NCBI RefSeq assembly: GCF_000202835.1
Contig: NC_015186.1
Span: 310,001-374,000 of the forward strand
Direction: 5' to 3'
DNA: 64,000 bases
Source of the DNA: Acidiphilium multivorum AIU301
GTDB taxonomy: Bacteria; Pseudomonadota; Alphaproteobacteria; Acetobacterales; Acetobacteraceae
Position numbers and translations under genes: made by a program. Below are positions 17,537 to 26,303 of this stretch, piece after piece. Below the pieces are notes generated by a model that did not search any database, was not told the DNA's origin, and saw only the letters and a program-made list of their open reading frames with translations. The stretch's first letter is position 1. Every line of letters begins with the position of its first letter.

Positions 17537-18535
17537 TCAGAGGCCGGGGCCGACCATTTCGCGCGCGAACCAGGCGATCGCCGGCAGCGGGTTGGCGGCG
17601 ACCGCGGCCGGATCGCGCGGGGCGAGGGCGGCGAGGTCCGGCAGGCCTGGCGGCGGCGGCACCGTCGCGTTCACCGGCCAGAAGGCTGAATCCATGTCGT
17701 CGGACGCGAGCGCCGCGCGCTGGCCGGCGGGCGAGCAGGCAAAGGCGATGAATGCCGCCGCCCCCCGCCGCAAGGCCGGCGTCATGTGCCGCGGCATCAC
17801 GATCAGGCTCGGCATCAGCACGGCTGGAGCCGGCACGACGGCTTCGAGCGAGGGATCGATCCGGGAAGCGACGTGGAAGGCCACGGCGGAGCGGACGAGG
17901 GCGAGCTGGATGGCCCCGCTGCGCAGGGCGGCGACGGTGTCCGCCGTGGTGGCGTAGATATGCAGCCCGGCGCCGCCGAGCGCGGTGACGAAGCGGCGCC
18001 CGTCCGGCCAGCCCTCGGTGGCCAGCAGGCTCGCGAGGCCGCCCCAGGCTGCGTCGTCCGTCGTCGGGTCGGCCATGCCCGTGAGTCCGCGGCGGGCCGG
18101 CGCGAGCAGGCCGTGCCAGTGCAGCGGCGGCGTGAACGGCGCCGATTTCGACATCAGCACCACGCCGCCGAGTTCGAGTCCGGTCGGGATTGCGCTGCCA
18201 TCCGCCGGAATGAGGGCGGCGGCGCGGGGCGAGAGGCCGGCCGGCACCGGCAGATGGCGCGCCAGCAGCCCCCGCGCGTCGAGGGCCACGGCGTTCGGCG
18301 TGCCGGCGAACCAGGCGAGCGCCCATCGCGGGTGCGCGCCCTCGCGCTCGATCCGGTCGGCGAGGCCGGTCGGCGGCGGGCGGCGCACGCGCACGGCGAT
18401 ACCGGTCTTCGCGGTGAAGGCGCGGGCGACGGCGGGCGCATAATCAAGCCGCGAATACAGCGTGAGCGATGCGGCGTGCGCGGCGAAGGGCATGCCGAGC
18501 AGGCAGGCGAGAACAAGCGGAGCGAGACGGTGCAT
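17537..18535 (-). CDS. Periplasmic substrate-binding protein (family 1, Fe3+-binding-like)
   Basis: This 332-residue protein has a signal peptide MHRLAPLVLACLLGMPFAAHA and a mature start (ASLTLYSRLDYAPAVARAFTAKTGI) that resembles ABC transporter binding proteins of the FbpA/spermidine-putrescine class. It probably binds its ligand in the periplasm. No permease or ATPase gene is near it, which is odd for the family. Instead its start shares one base with the stop of the TPR/glycosyltransferase-like gene (TGATG), so it is the last gene of a coupled trio. The ligand is unknown. Confidence 0.7.
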   Translation of the reverse strand: MHRLAPLVLACLLGMPFAAHAASLTLYSRLDYAPAVARAFTAKTGIAVRVRRPPPTGLADRIEREGAHPRWALAWFAGTPNAVALDARGLLARHLPVPAGLSPRAAALIPADGSAIPTGLELGGVVLMSKSAPFTPPLHWHGLLAPARRGLTGMADPTTDDAAWGGLASLLATEGWPDGRRFVTALGGAGLHIYATTADTVAALRSGAIQLALVRSAVAFHVASRIDPSLEAVVPAPAVLMPSLIVMPRHMTPALRRGAAAFIAFACSPAGQRAALASDDMDSAFWPVNATVPPPPGLPDLAALAPRDPAAVAANPLPAIAWFAREMVGPGL

Positions 18536-19908
18536 CAGAGACTCCCGGCAACCCGTTCGACGACGCCGGACCAGTCGGAGGGGCGCTCCTGGCGGAACAG
18601 GCGCAGCGACGGGTACCAGGGCGTGTCCTCGCGGTCCAGCAGCCAGCGCCAGTCGGGCGCATAGGGCAGGATGATCGAGGTCGGCACGCCCGAGGCGCCG
18701 GCCAGATGAGCGACGGAGGTGTCGATCGTCACCAGCCGGTCGAGGCATTGCAGGATCGCCAGCGTATCGGTGAAATCGAAGATCGACGGCCCGAGATTGA
18801 CCAGCGGCGCCGGGCCGAAATACCCGCCCACCTCGTCGATCCGGTCGCCTTTCTGCACGGTGACGATCGCGATGTCCGGCCGCGCGAACAGCGGCGCGAA
18901 ACGCTCCAGCCGCACCGTGCGCTTGCGGTCGTTCTTGTGGGTCGGCCGCCCGGCCCAGACCAGGCCGATGCGCTTCAGCCCCGGCGGCACCAGCGCGGCG
19001 AGGCGCTGGCGCCACGCCTCCACCTTGCGCGGATCGGCCCGCAGATAGGGGATGTCCGCCGGAATCGTCGGGATCGTCGTGCCGGCGAGGCGCGGCAGCC
19101 CGGAGAGCGGCATGAAGGCGTCATACTCGCCGGCGGCGGCCCAGCTGTTCGCGAACCGGCCCACCTCGGTGAACTGCCGCAGCAGCGGCATGAGATCGCC
19201 GCCACAGGCGATCACCGGCTTCGGCGCGCGCGCCGCGACCCAGGGGATATAGCGGCCGAACTGGATGCAGTCCCCGAAGCCCTGGTCGGCGACCAGCAGC
19301 AGCCGCCCCTCCGGCATCGGGCTGCCGTCCCATTGCGGCTTGTCGGTCTTCGGCAGCATGCCGTCGGCCTGCTTCAGCTTGAAGCGCCATTCGTAGCTCT
19401 CCCAGCCTTCCGTCAGCCTTCCGCCGATCAGCAGCAGCTCGGCGCGCTCGAAATGCGCCTCGGCGAAATCAGGTGAAAGCGCGATGGCGCGGTCGGCCGC
19501 CTCGATGCCTGCGTCCAGCTCGTGGCGCTCGTAGCGGATCAGGGCGAGATTGAAATGCGCGGCGCGCTCCTCCGGCGCGAGTTCGACGGCGCGCAACGCC
19601 ATCGCCAGCGCGTCGTCGAGCCGCCCGGCGCCGCGATAGATCTCGCAGGCGTTGCGCGGATAGATCGCGACCTCCGGCGCCAGGACGAGGGATTTCTCGA
19701 TCCGCTCGATCGCGCGCGGGATGTTGCCGCGCCGGTAGGCGACGATCCCCGAGAGATGCAGGATGTGCGGATGCCCGGGCGAGGCGGCGACCGCGCGCTC
19801 GGCGAGCGATTCGGCGTCCTCCAGCCTGCCGTCCCGTTCGAGCGCGGTGATCTCGGCCAGCACCTCGCCGACCGTGATCTTCGCCGTCGGTTGCGGCGCG
19901 GCGCTCAT
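18535..19908 (-). CDS. TPR protein with glycosyltransferase-9-like C-terminal domain
   Basis: This 457-residue protein begins with about four tetratricopeptide repeats (residues 10-165, with AHFNLALIRYERHELDAGI and similar segments). It continues into a domain resembling ADP-heptose-type glycosyltransferases: LVADQGFGDCIQFGRYIP near residue 205 and TIDTSVAHLAGASGVPT near residue 400. Similar proteins occur in many proteobacteria, and the activity is untested. Both ends overlap neighbours (ATGA at 19905-19908 and TGATG at 18533-18537), so it is made together with the sulfotransferase-like protein and the binding protein. Confidence 0.75.
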   Translation of the reverse strand: MSAAPQPTAKITVGEVLAEITALERDGRLEDAESLAERAVAASPGHPHILHLSGIVAYRRGNIPRAIERIEKSLVLAPEVAIYPRNACEIYRGAGRLDDALAMALRAVELAPEERAAHFNLALIRYERHELDAGIEAADRAIALSPDFAEAHFERAELLLIGGRLTEGWESYEWRFKLKQADGMLPKTDKPQWDGSPMPEGRLLLVADQGFGDCIQFGRYIPWVAARAPKPVIACGGDLMPLLRQFTEVGRFANSWAAAGEYDAFMPLSGLPRLAGTTIPTIPADIPYLRADPRKVEAWRQRLAALVPPGLKRIGLVWAGRPTHKNDRKRTVRLERFAPLFARPDIAIVTVQKGDRIDEVGGYFGPAPLVNLGPSIFDFTDTLAILQCLDRLVTIDTSVAHLAGASGVPTSIILPYAPDWRWLLDREDTPWYPSLRLFRQERPSDWSGVVERVAGSL

Positions 19909-21785
19909 GCCGCGCCCTCCGGCGTCGCGGCATAGCCGAGGCGCTCGATCCAGGGGGCGAGAACCGGCATCGCCTCGCCGAAGACGTCGCCGAAGCGGCG
20001 GTGGCGGAACACACCCCGGCGATGCGGCGGCTCCAGCTCGGCGCGATAGGCCGGAACGCGCGGGACGGCGCGCGGCGGGGCGGTGATCATCGCGGCGGGG
20101 TCGGCGGCCAGGCCGATGAAGTCGAGCACGCGGCGCAGCGTCGCCTCCGTGTCGGTGACGAGATCCTCGTAGCGGACGGGCAGGTAGCGCATGGTGGTCT
20201 GTCCGCGGACATGGGCGATGGCGTTCATCTGCGCGTCGTAGAGCCGGGCGAGGCTGGCCAGCGTCACGCCGGCATTGCCCTCGTAAAGCCGGTCCTGCGC
20301 GAAGCCGGACAGTACCACGTCGAGGGGGTGGCGCAGCACATGGATCACCGGCGCCCCCGGGAACAGCGTGTTGGCGAGGCCGAGCAGCCAGGGCAGTTCG
20401 GGATGGCGGTCGGTCACGAACCGCGCCTGCGGCCCGACAATGCCGGCGGCGCGGATCAGGGCGACATAGCGGCTGGCGAGAATGGCCGGAATGTCCTGCG
20501 CCTCGCCGGCAACCGTGCCCTCGAGGGCGGCCGGAAAGTCGAGCGTCGGCCCGCCAAACCCCTCGACCAGCCTGGGCAGCAGCCGCCCGAGGCCGGGCAG
20601 CGGCGCGCGGTTGTCCGCGGGGTCGATCTCCGTCGCCTGGGCCAGCAGGTGTTCCAGCAGGGACGATCCGGAGCGCGGCGCGCCGAGCAGGAAGACCGGC
20701 ACCGGCGCGTTCGCCACGGGCGCCGGCCGCGGCAGCCCTGCCAGACGGTCGGCCCTGAACGTTTCGCGGATGCCGGCGAGCCGGGCCTCGATCGGCGCGG
20801 GATCGAACCGGCGGCGGGCGCGTTCGCGCTGGAAGTCGCGGCCGGCAAGATAGGCGGCCCAGGCCTCGTCGTGGCGGCCGAGGCGTTCCAGCGCGCGGCC
20901 GCGCATCGCCAGTTCGGTGGTGAGCAGCGGTTGCGGCGCGATTGCCGCCTCGGTGGCCGCGATGCGGTCGAGCGCGGCCTCGGCATCGCCCGCACGCAGC
21001 CGGGACAGCGCGATCAGGGCCGCGACCATGCGGTCGCCCGGGGCGGCGGCGGACGTCACGGCTTCGGCCAGCAGCGCTTCCGCCGCGTCGAACCGGCCGC
21101 GCCCGGCCTCGACCTGCGCCAGCCCGGCCAGAGCGCGTACCGGCCGGACAGTTCCGGACAACGCCTGCCCGTAGACCGCCGCCGCCTCGTCGAGCCGGCC
21201 CTGCTGGCGCAGATTCCAGGCGAGATTGCCGAGCAGCGTCGGGTTCGGCGCCTCGATCAGCGCCTCGGCCATGCGGTAATGCCGCTCGCCGGAGGTCGGG
21301 CGGCCGGTTTCGGTCTGGATCATGCCGAGCAGGTGATGCACCGACGGGTCGCGCGGGGCGAGCAGCAGTGCGCGTCGCGCCGGCGCCTCGGCCTCGGCGT
21401 GCCGGCCCTGCCCGATCAGGAGCTGGGCGTGCTGGACGTGCGCCGCCGGCGTCTCCGGCGGCAGCGCGGCGATGCGCGCAACGAGGGCGATGGCCGCCGG
21501 AATCCGCCGCTCGGCGTGGCGAATCTCGTAGAGCAGGCGCAGCGCCTCGCGATGCAGCGGGGCGAGATCGAGCACCTGCAGCAGCAGGCGTTCGGCCTCG
21601 CGGTTGCGCCCGGCGGTCCGCGCCGCGCGCGCCTGCTCCACTTGCGGCGCGACCAGTGCGTGATGGGCGGGGTCCGGCGGTCCGCCGCCATCGAGCGCGC
21701 AGCACCGCCGCGCCCGCAGCCCGGACCCGCAGGCACACGGAGCGGGATCGGGGCGGGGAGCCGGAGAGGGCGATGCGGCGCTCAT
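19905..21785 (-). CDS. SEC-C motif, TPR and sulfotransferase fusion protein
   Basis: This 626-residue protein has three parts. Residues 14-30 carry a SEC-C-type zinc motif (CACGSGLRARRCC). Residues about 40-330 are TPR-like repeats. The C-terminal third is a sulfotransferase domain with the 5'-PSB phosphate loop LGAPRSGSSLLEHLL and the 3'-phosphate motif VIHVLRHPLDVVLSGFAQ. It would transfer sulfate from PAPS to an unknown acceptor, perhaps a glycan or a protein held by the TPR. It is the first gene of a coupled trio. The next gene upstream, mbfA, is divergent. Confidence 0.8.
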   Translation of the reverse strand: MSAASPSPAPRPDPAPCACGSGLRARRCCALDGGGPPDPAHHALVAPQVEQARAARTAGRNREAERLLLQVLDLAPLHREALRLLYEIRHAERRIPAAIALVARIAALPPETPAAHVQHAQLLIGQGRHAEAEAPARRALLLAPRDPSVHHLLGMIQTETGRPTSGERHYRMAEALIEAPNPTLLGNLAWNLRQQGRLDEAAAVYGQALSGTVRPVRALAGLAQVEAGRGRFDAAEALLAEAVTSAAAPGDRMVAALIALSRLRAGDAEAALDRIAATEAAIAPQPLLTTELAMRGRALERLGRHDEAWAAYLAGRDFQRERARRRFDPAPIEARLAGIRETFRADRLAGLPRPAPVANAPVPVFLLGAPRSGSSLLEHLLAQATEIDPADNRAPLPGLGRLLPRLVEGFGGPTLDFPAALEGTVAGEAQDIPAILASRYVALIRAAGIVGPQARFVTDRHPELPWLLGLANTLFPGAPVIHVLRHPLDVVLSGFAQDRLYEGNAGVTLASLARLYDAQMNAIAHVRGQTTMRYLPVRYEDLVTDTEATLRRVLDFIGLAADPAAMITAPPRAVPRVPAYRAELEPPHRRGVFRHRRFGDVFGEAMPVLAPWIERLGYAATPEGAA

Positions 21786-21916
21786 GGGCGGATCATGCAG
21801 GGTTTGCGGTCCCGCGCAAGGGCCGGGCCGCCTCGGCCGGACACCCTCAATTGCAAATAAATCTCAAGTAAAACAAGGACCTTGACCTTGTCCGGCGGTG
21901 CCGCCATGTCTTGCGC

Positions 21917-22873
21917 ATGCGCAACTTTTCAGAACTGTCCGACCGCGAAATCCTGGCCCTGGCGATCGGCGCCGAGGAAGAGGACGGCCGGATCTACGCC
22001 GACATCGCCGAATCGCTGCGGACCGATTATCCGGCCTCGGCGAAGGTGTTTTCGGAGATGGCGGCGGAGGAGAGCGAACACCGCCGCTCGCTGATCGACC
22101 TCTACCAGCAGAAATTCGGCGACCATATCCCGCTGATCCGCCGGCAGGACGTGCGCGGCTTCCTTGCCCGCAAGCCGGTCTGGCAGCTGCCGACGCCCTC
22201 GATCAACGATGTGCGCAAGCTCGCCGAGAGCATGGAGGCGGAAACCCAGAATTTCTATCGCCTCGCCGCCAGCCGTACGAGCGACACCGCAACGCGCAAG
22301 CTGCTCGGCGACCTCGCCGAGGCGGAGGCCGATCACGAGCGTCTCGCCGACCGTCTCGCGCGCGAGAACCTGACCGAGGAAGTCCGCTCCGCCGAGGACG
22401 ACACGGCGCGGCGCAACTTCGTGCTGCGCTACGTCCAGCCCGGTCTCGCCGGGCTGATGGACGGGTCGGTCTCCACCCTGGCGCCGGTCTTCGCCGCCGC
22501 CTTCGCCTCCGGCAGTCCTTGGCAGGCCTTCATCGTCGGCATCGCCGCCTCGCTCGGCGCCGGCATCTCCATGGGTTTCGCCGAGGCGCTCTCGGACGAT
22601 GGCAGCCTCACCGGCCGCGGCTCGCCACTGATGCGCGGCGCGATCACCGGCGCGATGACGACGCTGGGCGGCCTCGGCCACACACTGCCCTTCCTCATCC
22701 CGAATTTCTGGACCGCGATGGTGCTGGCCTTCGCCGTCGTCGTCGTCGAACTCGCGGCGATTTCGTGGATTCGCACCAAATACATGGACACGCCGCCGCT
22801 GCAGGCGGCGCTTCAGGTCGCACTCGGCGGGGCCATCGTCTTCGCCGTGGGCGTTGCGATCGGCAGTAGTTGA
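21917..22873 (+). CDS. mbfA: Membrane-bound ferritin MbfA (iron exporter)
   Basis: This 318-residue protein fuses an N-terminal rubrerythrin/ferritin-like domain (about 1-150) with a C-terminal VIT1/CCC1-type membrane domain (about 165-318, four to five hydrophobic helices). Diiron ligands are seen as ExxE near residue 20, EESEHR at 51-56, EAETQNFY near 112 and AEADHER near 135. Characterised MbfA proteins of Bradyrhizobium and Agrobacterium export iron and protect against iron and peroxide stress. In those species the gene is repressed by Irr. No confident Irr box could be identified in the AT-richer stretch at 21850-21885. The start is not certain: an in-frame TTG at 21911 is also possible. 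Confidence 0.9.
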   Translation: MRNFSELSDREILALAIGAEEEDGRIYADIAESLRTDYPASAKVFSEMAAEESEHRRSLIDLYQQKFGDHIPLIRRQDVRGFLARKPVWQLPTPSINDVRKLAESMEAETQNFYRLAASRTSDTATRKLLGDLAEAEADHERLADRLARENLTEEVRSAEDDTARRNFVLRYVQPGLAGLMDGSVSTLAPVFAAAFASGSPWQAFIVGIAASLGAGISMGFAEALSDDGSLTGRGSPLMRGAITGAMTTLGGLGHTLPFLIPNFWTAMVLAFAVVVVELAAISWIRTKYMDTPPLQAALQVALGGAIVFAVGVAIGSS

Positions 22874-22904
22874 CGTTTAGGGAAACCCTCGGCACAGTCG
22901 GGGG

Positions 22905-23861
22905 ATGAGCGCCGCACAGGATCTTCGAAACAGGCTGGCGATTCCGGTGATCGGGTCGCCGCTTTTCATCATCTCCAACCCGAAACTGGTCATCGCCCAG
23001 TGCATCGCCGGCATCGTCGGCTCGTTTCCGGCGCTGAACGCCCGGCCGGCCTCCCAACTCGACGAATGGCTGGCGGAAATCACCGAAACCCTGGCGGCGT
23101 GGGACCGCGATCATCCGGACCGCAAGGCGGCGCCGTTCGCGGTCAACCAGATCGTGCACCGTTCCAACGCGCGGCTCGAACAGGATCTCGAACTCTGCGT
23201 GAAATACCGCGCGCCGCTGGTCATCACCTCGCTCGGCGCGCGGCCGGAGGTGAACCAGGCGGTGCATGGCTATGGCGGCATCGTGCTGCATGACATCATC
23301 AACGACCGCTTCGCCCGCAAGGCGGTCGAGAAAGGGGCGGACGGGTTGATCGCCGTGGCCGCCGGCGCCGGCGGCCATGCCGGCACGCTCTCGCCCTTCG
23401 CGCTGGTGCAGGAAATCCGCACCTGGTTCCAGGGGCCGCTCGCTCTGTCCGGCGCGATCGCGACCGGCCGCGCCGTGCTCGCCGCCGAGGCGATGGGGGC
23501 CGATTTCGCCTATATCGGCTCGGCCTTCATCGCCACCGAGGAGGCCAACGCGGCCAGTGCCTACAAGCAGGCGATCGTCGCCAGCGGCGCGGAAGACATC
23601 GTCTACACCAATCTCTTCACCGGCGTGCATGGCAACTACCTGCGCCCGAGCATCGTCGCCGCCGGCCTCGATCCCGACAACCTGCCGCAGAGCGATGCCT
23701 CGGCGATGAATTTCCACGAGGGCGCGAAGGCCAAGGCGTGGAAGGACATCTGGGGCTCGGGGCAGGGGATCGGCGCGGTCGATGCCGTGCTGCCGGCAGG
23801 CGAGCGGGTCGCGCGGCTGATCGCCGAATACCGCGCGGCGCGCGCCGCCCTGTGCGGCTGA
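22905..23861 (+). CDS. Nitronate monooxygenase family flavoprotein
   Basis: This 318-residue FMN-dependent TIM-barrel protein belongs to the nitronate monooxygenase (2-nitropropane dioxygenase) family. These enzymes detoxify alkyl nitronates such as propionate-3-nitronate. Visible motifs are PVIGSPLFIISNPKLV at the N-terminus, VAAGAGGHAGTLSPFALV (phosphate-binding loop with the catalytic His) near residue 150, and a second phosphate loop LSGAIATGRAVLAAEAMGAD. Length is standard. It starts 31 bases after mbfA and may be co-transcribed. The 3' end faces the GST gene at 7 bases. Confidence 0.88.
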   Translation: MSAAQDLRNRLAIPVIGSPLFIISNPKLVIAQCIAGIVGSFPALNARPASQLDEWLAEITETLAAWDRDHPDRKAAPFAVNQIVHRSNARLEQDLELCVKYRAPLVITSLGARPEVNQAVHGYGGIVLHDIINDRFARKAVEKGADGLIAVAAGAGGHAGTLSPFALVQEIRTWFQGPLALSGAIATGRAVLAAEAMGADFAYIGSAFIATEEANAASAYKQAIVASGAEDIVYTNLFTGVHGNYLRPSIVAAGLDPDNLPQSDASAMNFHEGAKAKAWKDIWGSGQGIGAVDAVLPAGERVARLIAEYRAARAALCG

Positions 23862-23868
23862 GCGCGGC

Positions 23869-24534
23869 TCAGGCGAACGGGTAGGGGCCGCCGCGCTCCA
23901 GCGCCCGCTGCCACGCCGGCCGCGCGTGGATCGCCGCGAGGAAGGCGTTGAGCCGCGGGTAATTGCCGCGCAGCAGCCCCCTTGTGTTCGCCGCCTCGAT
24001 CGGGAAGCTCATCATGATGTCGGCGCCGGTCGGCGCATCGCCGGCGAACCAGGCGGAGTTGGCCAGCGCGTCTTCCCAGAACCGGATATTGGCGCCGAGA
24101 TTGGGGTCGAGAAACGCATCGCCCACCTTGTTGCCAATGGCGCGCATCAGCGGCTTGAGCACGAAGGGCGCCTGCTTGGGCATTTCGTCGAACACCAGCT
24201 TCATCACCAGGAACGGCATCGCCGACCCCTCGGCGTGGTGCAGCCAGTAGGTGTAGCGGCGCCGCTCGTCGGTCCCTTCGGGCGGGATCAGCCGCCCCTT
24301 GCCGTAGGTGCCGATGAGATATTCGACGATCGCGCCGGTCTCGGCGACGGTGATCCCGCCATCGGTGATGACGGGGGATTTGCCGAGCGGATGCACCGCG
24401 CGCAGCGACGGCGGGGCAAGCCTCGTCTTCCGGTCGCGGTCATAGCGCTGCACCTCGTATTCGAGGCCGAGTTCCTCGAGCAGCCAGAGCACGCGCTGCG
24501 AGCGCGACGCTTCGAGATGATGAACGACGATCAT
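23869..24534 (-). CDS. Glutathione S-transferase family protein
   Basis: This 221-residue protein has the thioredoxin-like N-terminal domain (MIVVHHLEASRSQRVLWLLEELGLEYE, with GKSPVITDG cis-Pro region and ETGAIVEYL for glutathione binding) and an all-helical C-terminal domain. It would conjugate glutathione to electrophiles in the cytoplasm; the substrate is unknown. Its start overlaps the stop of ygfZ (ATGA), so it depends on that transcript. Confidence 0.9.
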   Translation of the reverse strand: MIVVHHLEASRSQRVLWLLEELGLEYEVQRYDRDRKTRLAPPSLRAVHPLGKSPVITDGGITVAETGAIVEYLIGTYGKGRLIPPEGTDERRRYTYWLHHAEGSAMPFLVMKLVFDEMPKQAPFVLKPLMRAIGNKVGDAFLDPNLGANIRFWEDALANSAWFAGDAPTGADIMMSFPIEAANTRGLLRGNYPRLNAFLAAIHARPAWQRALERGGPYPFA

Positions 24535-25358
24535 GGGGTCGCGGTCTCCGGCAGGGTCATCCAGGATGGAATGTCGGGCGTCAGCGCGATGCCGTCGAGA
24601 CTCAGCCTGGCATCCAGCGCATCGAGCCGCAGCAGCGCGAGGCCGCGCCGGCCGAGGCTCGTCCGCAGCGTGCCCACTTCGCGCTCACCGGCGGTGATCG
24701 CCCCGGCGGCGGGCAGGTCCGCTTCGGCATCGACCGGGACGAGCCGGCGCTTCACCAGCCCCCGGTAGCGGGTGCGGGCGGTGAGTTCCTGCCCCATGTA
24801 GCAGCCCTTGTCCCAGTCGATCCCGTGCAGATCGCCGAAGCCGGCTTCCATCAGCAGGGTCTTTTCCGGTTCGAGATCGTCATGGTCGGGCAGGCCGAGC
24901 GCCAGCCGGTGCGCGCGATAGGCGGTTTCATCCGCCGCTCCGGCCAGCGGCGCCGGCGCGAGGAGCCTGTGGCCGGCTGCGGGCAGACGCGGATCGGCGG
25001 CGACGATCGCGCCGGGGGCGGACGGCGCGCCGCCCCATGCGGCATGCACCGCGAATTCGTCCGACCGGTCGCGCAGCGCCACCTGGCTGCGCAGCCGGAA
25101 GCGCGACAGCCGGCGGATCAGGTCCGGAACCGCCACGCCCGGCGCATCCAGCAGGAGCGACTCGCCGTCGGTGAGAATGAAGAACTCGGCCAGGTAGCGC
25201 CCCTGCGGCGTCAGCAGCGCGGACCAGACGGCCCGGCCCGGTTCCGCCTTCGTCACGTCGTTCGACACGAGGCCCTGGAGGAAGGCGACGCGGTCGGGCC
25301 CCTCGATCCCGATCACGCCGCGCGCGGGAAGATATGCGATCGTCGTCATGACCGGCAT
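24531..25358 (-). CDS. ygfZ: Folate-binding protein YgfZ, iron-sulfur cluster assembly/repair factor
   Basis: YgfZ is a tetrahydrofolate-binding relative of the glycine cleavage T-protein that helps maintain certain Fe-S enzymes. The 275-residue protein contains the diagnostic KGCYMGQELTAR motif (K-G-C-Y-x-G-Q-E) near residue 190 and the T-protein-like LQGLVSNDV segment near residue 28. The start at 25358 has AAGGGG four bases ahead; a second ATG at 25349 is possible. It is divergent from the GT9 gene and overlaps the GST gene at its 3' end. Confidence 0.92.
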   Translation of the reverse strand: MPVMTTIAYLPARGVIGIEGPDRVAFLQGLVSNDVTKAEPGRAVWSALLTPQGRYLAEFFILTDGESLLLDAPGVAVPDLIRRLSRFRLRSQVALRDRSDEFAVHAAWGGAPSAPGAIVAADPRLPAAGHRLLAPAPLAGAADETAYRAHRLALGLPDHDDLEPEKTLLMEAGFGDLHGIDWDKGCYMGQELTARTRYRGLVKRRLVPVDAEADLPAAGAITAGEREVGTLRTSLGRRGLALLRLDALDARLSLDGIALTPDIPSWMTLPETATP

Positions 25359-25406
25359 GTGGCCCCTTGGCCGTGCGGCGGCAAGCCGTGCTAGAGCCTC
25401 GGGAGC

Positions 25407-26303
25407 ATGAGAATCCTGTTCATAACCTCGTCCCGCATCGGCGACGCGGTGATCGCCTCGGGCGCGATGGAGCGCATCCGGCACGATCATCCGGGCGCGC
25501 GGCTGACGGTGGCCTGCGGCGCCGCTTCCGCCGGCGTGTTCGCGCGCCTGCCGGGGCTGGAACGGCTGATCATCTTCGAGAAGCAGCGTCAGGATCGCCA
25601 CTGGCTCTCGCTCTGGAGCCGGCTGGTGCGCGATCGCTGGGAGGTGGTGGTGGATTTTCGCGGCTCGGCGCTGGCCTACACGCTGCGCGCCGGGCGGCGG
25701 ATCGTGGTGCGCGGCGGCCGTCGGCCGGGCCGGCGCTACCGGCAGATCGGCGCCTCCTGCGGGTTTGATCCGGCGCCGTTGCCGGTGGTCTGGACCGCGC
25801 CTCAGGACCGCGCCATCGCGACCGGCCTGCTGCCCGAGGGCGCGCCGGTGCTCGGCCTCGGCCCGACCGCGAATTGGGACGGCAAGATCTGGCCGGCCGA
25901 GCGCTTCGTCGCACTGGCCCGCGCGCTGGACTATCGGCGAATCGCCGTCTTCGGCGGCCCGGGCGAGGCCGAGGCGGCGCGCGCCGCCCCGGTGCTCGCG
26001 GCGCTGCCCGGCGCGATCGACCTCGTCGGCCGCGTTTCGGTGGTGGAGGCCGCCGCCTGCCTCGCCCGCTGCGCCCTGTTCGTCGGCAACGATTCCGGGC
26101 TGATGCACCTTGCCGCTGCCGCCGGCACGCCGACGCTCGGCCTGTTCGGCCGCTCCCGCGCCTCGGAATACGCGCCCGCGGGCCGCTGCGCCGGCTTCGT
26201 CGCGGCGCCGGGCCTGGAGGGCGAGGCGCCGATGGAGGGATTGAGCGTGGAATCGGTGATCGCGGCGGCGCGCGAACTCGCCGCGCGGGTGGGGACGGCA
26301 TGA
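25407..26303 (+). CDS. Glycosyltransferase family 9 (heptosyltransferase-like)
   Basis: This 298-residue GT-B enzyme resembles lipopolysaccharide heptosyltransferases. Diagnostic parts are ITSSRIGDAVIASGAMERI at the N-terminus, GLGPTANWDGKIWPAERF near residue 150 and FVGNDSGLMHLAAAAGTPTLGLFG near residue 230. It would add a sugar, probably a heptose, to an LPS core acceptor on the inner face of the membrane. Its stop overlaps the start of the next glycosyltransferase (ATGA). Confidence 0.88.
   Translation: MRILFITSSRIGDAVIASGAMERIRHDHPGARLTVACGAASAGVFARLPGLERLIIFEKQRQDRHWLSLWSRLVRDRWEVVVDFRGSALAYTLRAGRRIVVRGGRRPGRRYRQIGASCGFDPAPLPVVWTAPQDRAIATGLLPEGAPVLGLGPTANWDGKIWPAERFVALARALDYRRIAVFGGPGEAEAARAAPVLAALPGAIDLVGRVSVVEAAACLARCALFVGNDSGLMHLAAAAGTPTLGLFGRSRASEYAPAGRCAGFVAAPGLEGEAPMEGLSVESVIAAARELAARVGTA

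Noticed and set aside
20001-21860. A 619-residue plus-strand open frame
   Set aside because: Antisense shadow of the sulfotransferase/TPR gene, low-complexity composition.
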